From the NCBI GenBank assembly GCA_002490995.1, contig DKVC01000083.1, positions 32,140-57,782 of the forward strand: DNA of 25,643 nt. Reading direction: 5' to 3'. This document shows positions 7,501 through 13,574 of the stretch, one piece after another. Positions within the stretch are counted from its first letter, which is position 1; every line of letters begins with the position of its first letter. This stretch comes from Lachnospiraceae bacterium UBA7188 (GTDB lineage: Bacteria; Bacillota; Clostridia; Lachnospirales; Lachnospiraceae). The position numbers and the translations under genes are program-made. The notes beneath the pieces are model-generated. The model was not told the DNA's origin and ran no database searches. It saw only the letters and a list, made by a program, of their open reading frames with translations.

Positions 7501-7736
7501 AATTGAAGTTCTCATGAACATGTGAGCGCCGATGCCAATTTCCATGCACTGACGCAGCCTCTTTCCACACTTAGGAATTATCACGAAATAATATGTATTG
7601 TTTTTGATTTTGAAATGCTTCAATATAAGGATCCTTGAGCAAATTTTAATGCAAATTATTACGTGACAGTTCCTTACGAATTTTGAATCTTCTCCCAAGA
7701 CATTGTATGTTACTGTTAAGCCCAATTACGTCAATG

Positions 7737-7766
7737 AAAAAAGCCAGGAGACTCCAACTCCTGGCT
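7737..7766 (-). terminator. pdaA: Rho-independent terminator of pdaA
   Basis: Minus-strand stem AGCCAGGAG / CTCCTGGCT (9 bp, 7-nt loop) followed by TTTTTT. It begins about 10 nt past the pdaA stop. Confidence 0.9.
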
Positions 7767-7776
7767 CTGTCACTAA

Positions 7777-8685
7777 TCAATCAACCAAATCCGAAAGCGG
7801 CCTGAACGTATACCCCATCTCCTCCCATTTCGTCAGCAGCTCATCCATGATCTCCCCGTTTGTCTTAGATGTGCTGTGCAGCAATACGATGGCCCCGGGA
7901 TGAATGCGCTTTGTCAGCTTCTCAAAAGCTTCCTCGTGGCTGGGCTGGCTGTCCTGGTTCCAGTCTACATAGGCCAGGCTCCAGAAAAAGGTGGAATACC
8001 CAAGTTCCTTCGCCATCTGCAGATTCGTCGTGCTGTATTTTCCCTGGGGCGGACGGTAGTACATAGCCAGGTCCGTCCCTGTAGTCTCTTTGAAAAGAGC
8101 GGCCACGTCATCCATCTCCTTCTGGAAGGATGTCTTATCCGAAATCCTGGACATATCCGGATGATGATATGTATGATTGCCCACGGTATGGCCGTCCTCC
8201 ACCATGCGCTTCACGATATCCGGTGCAGACTCCAGAAAATGCCCCACCACAAAAAAGGTTGCCGGCGCATTGTGCTTTTTCAGGGCATCCAGAATCGATT
8301 CCGTATTTCCGTTTTCGTATCCGCAGTCAAAGGTCAGATAAATAACCTTTTCCTCCCCCTCGGCGCAAAAATACGCATCGTACTTCTTAAGCTCCGCTGC
8401 TGACGCATTTCCCGTGGGTTTCTGCCCCTCCTGTCCGAAGCCAAGCCCCCAGTTTTCGCTTTCCTGCACCACTGCGGCTGTCTGCTGCAGCTCGCCCATG
8501 ATTTCTCCCGCAGATCTGCCCAGGAGAAACATTGCCCCCAGAAACAAAAAAGTCGGCACTGCCTGTTTCCATGGAATGCACTTTTTCCATGGAATGCCCT
8601 TATTCCATGGAATGCACTGTTTCCATTTGATGCCGCCAATGTGCGGAACTTTGCGAAAGATGTCTTTCACATAAATTGTTTTCAT
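7777..8685 (-). CDS. pdaA: PdaA-type peptidoglycan N-acetylmuramic acid deacetylase (spore cortex muramic delta-lactam synthesis)
   Basis: 302-aa NodB-fold deacetylase anchored by one membrane segment (about residues 45-56, TFLFLGAMFLLG). The family removes acetyl groups from MurNAc so that muramic delta-lactam can form in spore cortex. Visible motifs: TFDCGYENG (118-126), where Asp120 would be the catalytic base; GNHTYHHPD with metal ligands His171 and His175; YYRPPQGKYS; FWSLAYVDW; and HPGAIVLLH. The residue after Asp120, Asp in most deacetylases, is Cys here; the known PdaA enzymes also deviate at this site. The cytoplasmic N-terminus holds a hexapeptide repeat rich in Trp and Lys. The start at 8685 has GGGAG upstream. 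No convincing sigma-A promoter lies in the 139 bp before it, which would suit a sporulation sigma factor. It has its own terminator. Confidence 0.88.
   Translation of the reverse strand: MKTIYVKDIFRKVPHIGGIKWKQCIPWNKGIPWKKCIPWKQAVPTFLFLGAMFLLGRSAGEIMGELQQTAAVVQESENWGLGFGQEGQKPTGNASAAELKKYDAYFCAEGEEKVIYLTFDCGYENGNTESILDALKKHNAPATFFVVGHFLESAPDIVKRMVEDGHTVGNHTYHHPDMSRISDKTSFQKEMDDVAALFKETTGTDLAMYYRPPQGKYSTTNLQMAKELGYSTFFWSLAYVDWNQDSQPSHEEAFEKLTKRIHPGAIVLLHSTSKTNGEIMDELLTKWEEMGYTFRPLSDLVD
8569..8640 (-). repeat. 18-bp tandem repeat within the 5' end of pdaA
   Basis: CCATGGAATGC recurs at 8569, 8587 and 8605, with a decayed copy at 8623, all 18 bp apart. The units encode WKQCIP, WNKGIP, WKKCIP and WKQAVP. 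The DNA unit contains the palindrome TTCCATGGAA. Confidence 0.9.
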
Positions 8686-8824
8686 TTCCCTCTCCCGTTC
8701 CCGACCATGTATGGTTTCCCTGCACGGCCGGAATTCTCTTTCTTGTTATCAATATATGAGAGGAGGGCTTTTTCAAATTACCAGTCCGGCACTGTTCCGG
8801 CATTTCCCTGCTATCCGTCCGACT

Positions 8825-10813
8825 TCAGACAGCCTTATGGCGCTCATGATGCACGTACCTGTGCTTCCTGTCATTGCGTATCTGGACAAAGCAGCTGTCG
8901 CACACCCCGAAAGAAGCTCCCACCGGAAGCGGCTTTCCGCAGTACTGGCATTTGCGGATATACTCCTTCTTATCTTTCGCCAGATACCGCATGATGGTAT
9001 CTTCCGTTTTTTCCCGCTCCCGTTCCAGCCGTGCAGTATCGATTTCCTTACCCATACGCACAGAAAATTGATAGTACAGATCCAGAAGCTTATAAAAGGT
9101 CTCATACCGCATCAGTCCGGAATCCGAACACATCATCAGCGCCGGGAAATGCAGGGACACATCCGCAGTGTAAGTCTTACAATAATACAGCCAGAGAGCC
9201 ACCACATCCCGGTTCCTGGTATCAATGGAGCAGGTCAGCATACGGTACAGCATGCGCTTATCCTCAAAACCGTCGATTTCCTTCCTGTCCCTGTAAGCCC
9301 GTTCATATAAAAACAGCACTTCCTCGATACTGATTTTCTCAAATGGCGGCTCGATTTTCACCGATTTCCAGATAGTCATCACCGCATCCAGCGGGTCATC
9401 CATATCCAGGAGCACCTGGGGAAAACCAAGGCTCACATGATCCACATCCGGCTCCGTTTCCTGGAAATGCTCCCTGATATAATCCAGGTTTTCCTGTCCC
9501 ACGGCAGTCACATAGCCCGGGTCATAGAGGCCGAAGCGCCCCGCCCGCCCGGCAATCTGATGAATTTCCTCCGTCTTCAGGCGGCGGGTATGCTTCCCGT
9601 CGAATTTATCCGTCTGCACGAACACGATCCGCCGCACGGGAAGGTTCAGCCCCATGCCGATGGCATCCGTGGACACCACGATCCTGGTCTGTCCTTCCGC
9701 GAAGATGCGTATCTGCCTGCGCCGGATTTCCGGAGGAAGGCTTCCGTAGATCACGCTGACCCGGATTCCCCGCCGCTCCAGACGGCCCGCAATATCCAGC
9801 ACCATTTTTTTCGTAAATACGATCAATGCATCCCCTTCCCTTACATCCTCCGGGAAAATAAAGGGAACATCCTCGCAGAGCAGCTGTGTCTTTCGCTCGT
9901 ATCTGTGTATTTCATAAGTGTCCCCGCACAGTGAGATCAGGTGCGTGATCACCTTCTCCGCCGCAGGACTCATACAGACATGAACTTCCTGTGCCTGTAC
10001 CCCCAGGATAGCCCTGGTCCAGGAATGTCCCCTGTCGGAATCCGCTATCATCTGCGCCTCATCGACTACTGCCACGTCGTACTTCTGTTCCGTGTCCAGC
10101 ATCTCCACTGTGGAAGAAATGATCCGGCTGTTCTCCTCGTAGATGCATTCTTCGCCTGTCAGCATGGTACAGGGAATCCCGGCATCCTTCATTTTCTCAT
10201 AGACCTCCAGGGCAAGCAGCCTTAAAGGCCCCACATAAGCGCCGTTCTCCGCCTGCTTCAAACGTTCCAGCGCCTGATAGGTCTTTCCGCAGTTTGTGGG
10301 GCCGATGTGCAGGATAAATTTCCGCTGCATTTCCAGCGCCTTGGGGAACTCTGTCTCCGGCCTGGTGGGAACCAGGTCTATGATCTGATTTTTAAGTTCC
10401 ACATCCGTATAACGCTGCAGAAGGGAGCGAAGCGTCCTCTGGCAGACAGGAAATCCCCTCTCATTCCGGAGATAATCCAGAAATTTAGCTGTGATTAACT
10501 CCTGCTCATCCTCCCTCAGCCCGCTCACATCCATGCGCACAAGCTCGTTCATCATGATATCCCGGATCTTCATGACAGCCACCTGATTGTTCTCCCGGAT
10601 CGCGTAATAGGCCAGGTTCCGTATCTGCCTGTGGTATTCCTCCAGATGTGCCTGGCTTACTTTGCCGTCCTTTGTCCGCATCATCTCTGCAATCAGGCGG
10701 TTTATGCGCTCTACATAGCCTTTTTTGCCGCTGTTGTTCTTCTTTTTTACACTTTTTGCGCAGTCTCTGTACTGACTGAAGTAAAACTGTGATAATTTTT
10801 CTTTCTGTATCAT
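8825..10813 (-). CDS. SUV3-like DExH-box RNA helicase with C-terminal zinc ribbon
   Basis: 662-aa superfamily 2 helicase. The signature HIGPTNCGKTYQALERL (Walker A, about residues 173-180), YVGPLRLLALEVYEKM, LTGEE, and DEAQ at 253-256 is that of SUV3, the mitochondrial RNA degradosome helicase. SATDAIGMGLNLPVRRIVF-like motif V (here VSTDAIGMGLNLP) and QIAGRAGRFG (about 421-430) complete the motor. The roughly 160 N-terminal residues are helical and unassigned. The C-terminus has CQYCGKPLP and CDSC (about 629-650), a zinc ribbon. RNA unwinding or RNA decay is inferred from the family. I start at ATG 10813 with GGGA 7 nt upstream; a TTG two codons earlier is the alternative. The promoter is at 10953-10981. 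No U-tailed terminator is seen before pdaA. Confidence 0.85.
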   Translation of the reverse strand: MIQKEKLSQFYFSQYRDCAKSVKKKNNSGKKGYVERINRLIAEMMRTKDGKVSQAHLEEYHRQIRNLAYYAIRENNQVAVMKIRDIMMNELVRMDVSGLREDEQELITAKFLDYLRNERGFPVCQRTLRSLLQRYTDVELKNQIIDLVPTRPETEFPKALEMQRKFILHIGPTNCGKTYQALERLKQAENGAYVGPLRLLALEVYEKMKDAGIPCTMLTGEECIYEENSRIISSTVEMLDTEQKYDVAVVDEAQMIADSDRGHSWTRAILGVQAQEVHVCMSPAAEKVITHLISLCGDTYEIHRYERKTQLLCEDVPFIFPEDVREGDALIVFTKKMVLDIAGRLERRGIRVSVIYGSLPPEIRRRQIRIFAEGQTRIVVSTDAIGMGLNLPVRRIVFVQTDKFDGKHTRRLKTEEIHQIAGRAGRFGLYDPGYVTAVGQENLDYIREHFQETEPDVDHVSLGFPQVLLDMDDPLDAVMTIWKSVKIEPPFEKISIEEVLFLYERAYRDRKEIDGFEDKRMLYRMLTCSIDTRNRDVVALWLYYCKTYTADVSLHFPALMMCSDSGLMRYETFYKLLDLYYQFSVRMGKEIDTARLEREREKTEDTIMRYLAKDKKEYIRKCQYCGKPLPVGASFGVCDSCFVQIRNDRKHRYVHHERHKAV

Positions 10814-10952
10814 TCTCAAATCCCATACCGACCATATCCGGTGACAGTTTCTAATCTGTCCAGGGCAGGAATATGGCCGGTTTCCTTAATACATAACCGC
10901 AAATCTATTCGATATGCAGTATATAAAAACTTCCTTTTTTGCACCATAGTCT

Positions 10953-10981
10953 ATAATAAACGTTAAAAGCGAAACTGTCAA
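10953..10981 (-). promoter_or_regulatory. Predicted sigma-A promoter of the SUV3-like helicase gene
   Basis: Minus strand TTGACA (10976-10981), a 17-bp spacer and TATTAT (10953-10958). Transcription would start near 10946, giving a leader of about 130 nt. Confidence 0.75.
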
Positions 10982-11082
10982 TTTCAATATGCAGTCAATT
11001 ATGTTTTTTCACATATTTTCTCAACTTTACAGCACCACCACAGTCCCTGTTCCCAGGGAAAACAGCATCACAGTTTCGCTTT
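10966..11082. repeat. 13-bp perfect inverted repeat spanning the SUV3-like promoter and the end of the upstream gene
   Basis: AAAGCGAAACTGT at 10966-10978 and its exact complement ACAGTTTCGCTTT at 11070-11082, 91 bp apart. The left arm covers part of the -35 and spacer. The right arm overlaps the stop codon of the ABC-class ATPase gene. A small hairpin (TCCCTG / CAGGGA) lies between the arms. Confidence 0.7.
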
Positions 11083-13093
11083 ATGGCGCCATTTTCATCC
11101 TCATCCTGCTCAAAACCGCCAGAATCTCATATTTCCGGGGCATATCCATCCAACGGCTGCATTCCGTGAAAAAAGGAGAATAAGCTGCCTCCAGTCCTTC
11201 CCTGCTTGTCTCCTCCAGCAGCCGCTCCACCTCCTTTTCACGGCAGATCCACTTGGGAACATACACACCGGTTCCCTGCTCTCTGTTTTCCGGCAGCCCT
11301 TCCTTCGGAACGGCAAATTTCTGAAAACGCTCCAGCGGATTCAGCTGCCCCATCAGCCGACGCAGCAGAAACGCAATTGCGTTCAGTTGGGGGATGCTGG
11401 CGATGTCATGCAGCATCCGGATATCGATCCGCTCTTCCCCCAGAATCAGGAAGCCCAAATCCGACACTTTCAGCACCTCCGTGGCAGAGCCCTCGGGGCG
11501 GGTATTCAAATGATTTGCATCCACATCGTCCCTGTTTGTGAAATCCGCCGGTTCCAGCCCCTCTTCGGCATTCTTCCCTTGTGCCCGGACGGCTTCCCAC
11601 CAGTTTTTTCCTTTGTCACTGCCGCCGTTTTCAGACTGCAATTTCTTCCTGCCGTACCCACCGGCATACTCCGCCTGCAGCTGCTTCGCTTCATCCGTCA
11701 CCTGGCATATCCGGTAATCCTTCATCATATAAATCCTGTCCGTCGCCTGCAGATACTCGCTGCTGCCGCCGATGACAAGGATGGTGGAAACGCCTTTTCT
11801 CACAGCCAGCTCCTGCACCCGTTCCACAAAGGGCGTGATGGGCTCTTTTTCAATCAGGGTTTTCATGACACAGTCCTGTATCATAAAGTTGGTGGCGGAT
11901 TTATCCTCGTCAATCATCAGCAGCCTGCTGCCCCAGCCTACGGCTTCTATGATATTGGCCGCCTGGGAAGTGGAACCGGAGGCATGTTCTGTGGAGAAAT
12001 CCTTCGGATCCCCTCCCGGTATCCATTTGATGAAGGGGGACAAATTCACATGGCGGATGCTCCTGCCGTCCTCCGCCGAAATCTTCATTGCGGAATCATC
12101 CGTAATCACCAGCTCCCTGCCGTCTCCGGCCACATGGTTGTAAATCCCGGCGCTCAGGGCATCCAGCAATGTACTTTTCCCGGAATATCCGCCGCCCGTT
12201 ATCACTGTGACACCTTTTCGGAAAGCCATTCCTCTCACGCCTGCCACTTCCGTCTCGTCCTCCGGCACCGATGTGAAAGGAACCGCCCCCGGCAGCGGGT
12301 TATCGCTTCCCTTGGCCCTGGGCAGAATGCTTCCGTTTGCCACAAAGGCACAATGTCCCGTCTCCCGCAGCCATGCCCGGATAGCCTCCTGTTTTTCGAA
12401 AAGCGCCAGCGCTTCCTTAAGCTTTTCCCCATCAAATTCCTCCACAAAACGGTTCACCGCCCCGGGCAGATCCTGCGTCAGCATCTGCACCGCTTTCTTG
12501 TGCTTTCCCTCGGGCAGCTGTACCTGGATCATGATGCTGATGCACAGCCAGGCAGGTATCTCCCTCTGCCCGTCTATGGGCTGGATCATGCAGTTTTTCC
12601 CCGGTGAATAAGTGGTAAGCCCGTTGTCCCGCAGGCCGTCGATTGGCTCTATGGTATTCTTGCCCAGGAGCCTGTAGTACTTCTGCGGCACCAGATTCAC
12701 CGATATTACATTTCTCACAAGAACCTTATTGTTGGGCTCATAAATGTAATAATGCCCGTTCTCCTTCGCAGTCCTTTTCCGGTTGTCATTGAGCTCATTT
12801 AGTTCCCTGATATAGGGAATAAATGCCCTGAAAATGGAATCCAGCGCTGCCACATCCGTCTCTTCCGTGCGGAACTGCTTTATCGGGATATGGATGGTGA
12901 CTGTGGGTTTTGACAGCTCCAGGCGGTTGCTCTTCGTAATCTCGTAGCCGATTTCCCCGTCCCAGTATACGGCATGGTTATGTACGATGGGGTCTTTGTC
13001 CATGAAGCTTTCATACATCTTGCCTTCATACATGTCTTCATAGGTTTCACTGGTAGGTTTCATATTCAGGATATAATATTTTAATCTCTTCAA
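11081..13093 (-). CDS. ABC-class P-loop ATPase of the COG3044 (ABC_ATPase) family
   Basis: 670-aa predicted ATPase without membrane segments. Family marks: GHCAFVANGSILPRAKG, then Walker A in VITGGGYSGKSTLLDAL (about residues 300-308), a signature-like ASGSTSQAANIIEA, Walker B in LLMIDEDKSATNFMIQD (about 390), and STILVIGGSSEYL with the switch-like region. This family occurs in bacteria and eukaryotes, and its function is unknown. I prefer the TTG at 13091-13093, because AAGGAGA stands 7 nt before it. The frame is open to an ATG at 13150 without a ribosome binding site, and an internal ATG at 13063 is a third option. About 150 C-terminal residues beyond the ATPase core are unassigned. The gene lies downstream of the leader element at 13330-13437; no separate promoter was found. 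Confidence 0.85.
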   Translation of the reverse strand: MKRLKYYILNMKPTSETYEDMYEGKMYESFMDKDPIVHNHAVYWDGEIGYEITKSNRLELSKPTVTIHIPIKQFRTEETDVAALDSIFRAFIPYIRELNELNDNRKRTAKENGHYYIYEPNNKVLVRNVISVNLVPQKYYRLLGKNTIEPIDGLRDNGLTTYSPGKNCMIQPIDGQREIPAWLCISIMIQVQLPEGKHKKAVQMLTQDLPGAVNRFVEEFDGEKLKEALALFEKQEAIRAWLRETGHCAFVANGSILPRAKGSDNPLPGAVPFTSVPEDETEVAGVRGMAFRKGVTVITGGGYSGKSTLLDALSAGIYNHVAGDGRELVITDDSAMKISAEDGRSIRHVNLSPFIKWIPGGDPKDFSTEHASGSTSQAANIIEAVGWGSRLLMIDEDKSATNFMIQDCVMKTLIEKEPITPFVERVQELAVRKGVSTILVIGGSSEYLQATDRIYMMKDYRICQVTDEAKQLQAEYAGGYGRKKLQSENGGSDKGKNWWEAVRAQGKNAEEGLEPADFTNRDDVDANHLNTRPEGSATEVLKVSDLGFLILGEERIDIRMLHDIASIPQLNAIAFLLRRLMGQLNPLERFQKFAVPKEGLPENREQGTGVYVPKWICREKEVERLLEETSREGLEAAYSPFFTECSRWMDMPRKYEILAVLSRMRMKMAP

Positions 13094-13184
13094 ATTCTTG
13101 TCTCCTTCGCTTCTTTGCTTTGTCTTTTTCTCTTCTTTCCATATAATCATTCGTTTTTATTCTTATGCCTGTTCTTTCTCTCAT
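13047..13184 (-). CDS. Possible small basic protein overlapping the start of the COG3044 gene
   Basis: 45 codons beginning MRERTGIRIKTNDYMERR, very rich in Arg, Lys and Glu. AAAGGTGATC, a near match to the anti-Shine-Dalgarno tail, precedes the ATG. The ATG also overlaps (ATGA) the stop of an upstream 43-codon frame (13312-13181) that contains CPICAGKC but has no ribosome binding site. It overlaps the TTG start of the ATPase gene by 47 bp in another frame. It may be a coupling ORF or chance. Confidence 0.22.
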   Translation of the reverse strand: MRERTGIRIKTNDYMERREKDKAKKRRRQEFEEIKILYPEYETYQ

Positions 13185-13279
13185 AACTGATCACCTTTCC
13201 CTTTCTTATGGAAGTATCCGGCTTCACGGCACTTCCCTGCGCAAATTGGACATACGAGCGATACCATAATTTTGCACGC

Positions 13280-13306
13280 AAAAAAGACACACCAATATGA
13301 TGTGCC
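13280..13306 (-). terminator. Rho-independent terminator downstream of the 12-codon leader ORF
   Basis: Minus-strand stem GGCACATCA / TGGTGTGTC (9 pairs including two G-U), a 3-nt loop UAU, then TTTTTT. It lies upstream of the COG3044 gene and would stop transcripts started at 13438. Confidence 0.75.
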
Positions 13307-13335
13307 TTTCATTGACAGTATTCATACAGGTACTT

Positions 13336-13356
13336 AAAAAACGGCATTCTCATGCC
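13336..13356 (-). terminator. Short terminator-like hairpin inside the nested element
   Basis: Minus strand GGCAT-GAGA-ATGCC, one G, then TTTTTT. The 5-bp stem is short. The U-tract is also the 3' outer arm of the element, so it can pair either with the 5' end of the RNA or remain single-stranded as a terminator tail. Confidence 0.5.
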
Positions 13357-13362
13357 TCATAT

Positions 13363-13401
13363 TCAGTTAACCGAAGCAGCTTTCCTCTCATTCTTTTTCA
13401 T
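13363..13401 (-). CDS. 12-codon leader peptide (MKKNERKAASVN)
   Basis: ATG at 13399-13401 with AAAGGAGG 9 nt upstream, one of the best ribosome binding sites in the window, and stop TGA at 13363-13365. The whole ORF is the loop of the inner helix; its stop codon lies in the 3' inner arm. The peptide has basic residues and no run of a single amino acid, so a classical amino-acid attenuator is not indicated. Confidence 0.5.
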   Translation of the reverse strand: MKKNERKAASVN

Positions 13402-13444
13402 ATCACACGTCCTCCTTTAACTGAATTTTTTAAGTACTGCTGTC

Positions 13445-13473
13445 AGTATAACATCTGTAACTGAAAAAAGCAA
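13445..13473 (-). promoter_or_regulatory. Predicted promoter of the leader-peptide transcript
   Basis: Minus strand TTGCTT (13468-13473), a 17-bp spacer and TATACT (13445-13450) with an extended TGT before the -10. Transcription should begin at about 13438, which is the first base before the outer arm of the nested element. Confidence 0.55.
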
Positions 13474-13574
13474 CCAGAATTTTGCATTTCCGGCCTGCAT
13501 GCCTACATCCCCGACTCATCCCCGTCTCACTGTTTCCTGATGTGTTCGGGCATTTCCAAGTTACAATATCCTAT

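Larger units (their letters stand above)
13330..13437. repeat. 108-bp nested inverted-repeat element (three-way-junction fold)
   Basis: The outer arms are GTACTTAAAAAA (13330-13341) and TTTTTTAAGTAC (13426-13437), 12 bp and perfect. Inner arms TTCAGTTAA (13362-13370) and TTAACTGAA (13417-13425), 9 bp and perfect, enclose a mini-ORF. A third small hairpin, GGCAT / ATGCC, sits between the left outer and left inner arms. The right outer and inner arms are contiguous. Confidence 0.92.

Noticed and set aside
7486..7725. 79-codon minus-strand frame in the AT-rich gap
   Set aside because: No ribosome binding site or family resemblance was seen; it lies in a decayed stretch.
8686..8824. Sigma-G or sigma-F promoter in front of pdaA
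   Set aside because: CATATAT at a loosely fitting place is not matched by a convincing -35, so I do not list it.
13181..13312. 43-codon frame with a CPICAGKC motif as a real zinc-finger gene
   Set aside because: It has no ribosome binding site and runs through the terminator at 13280-13306. It is kept only as a finding.
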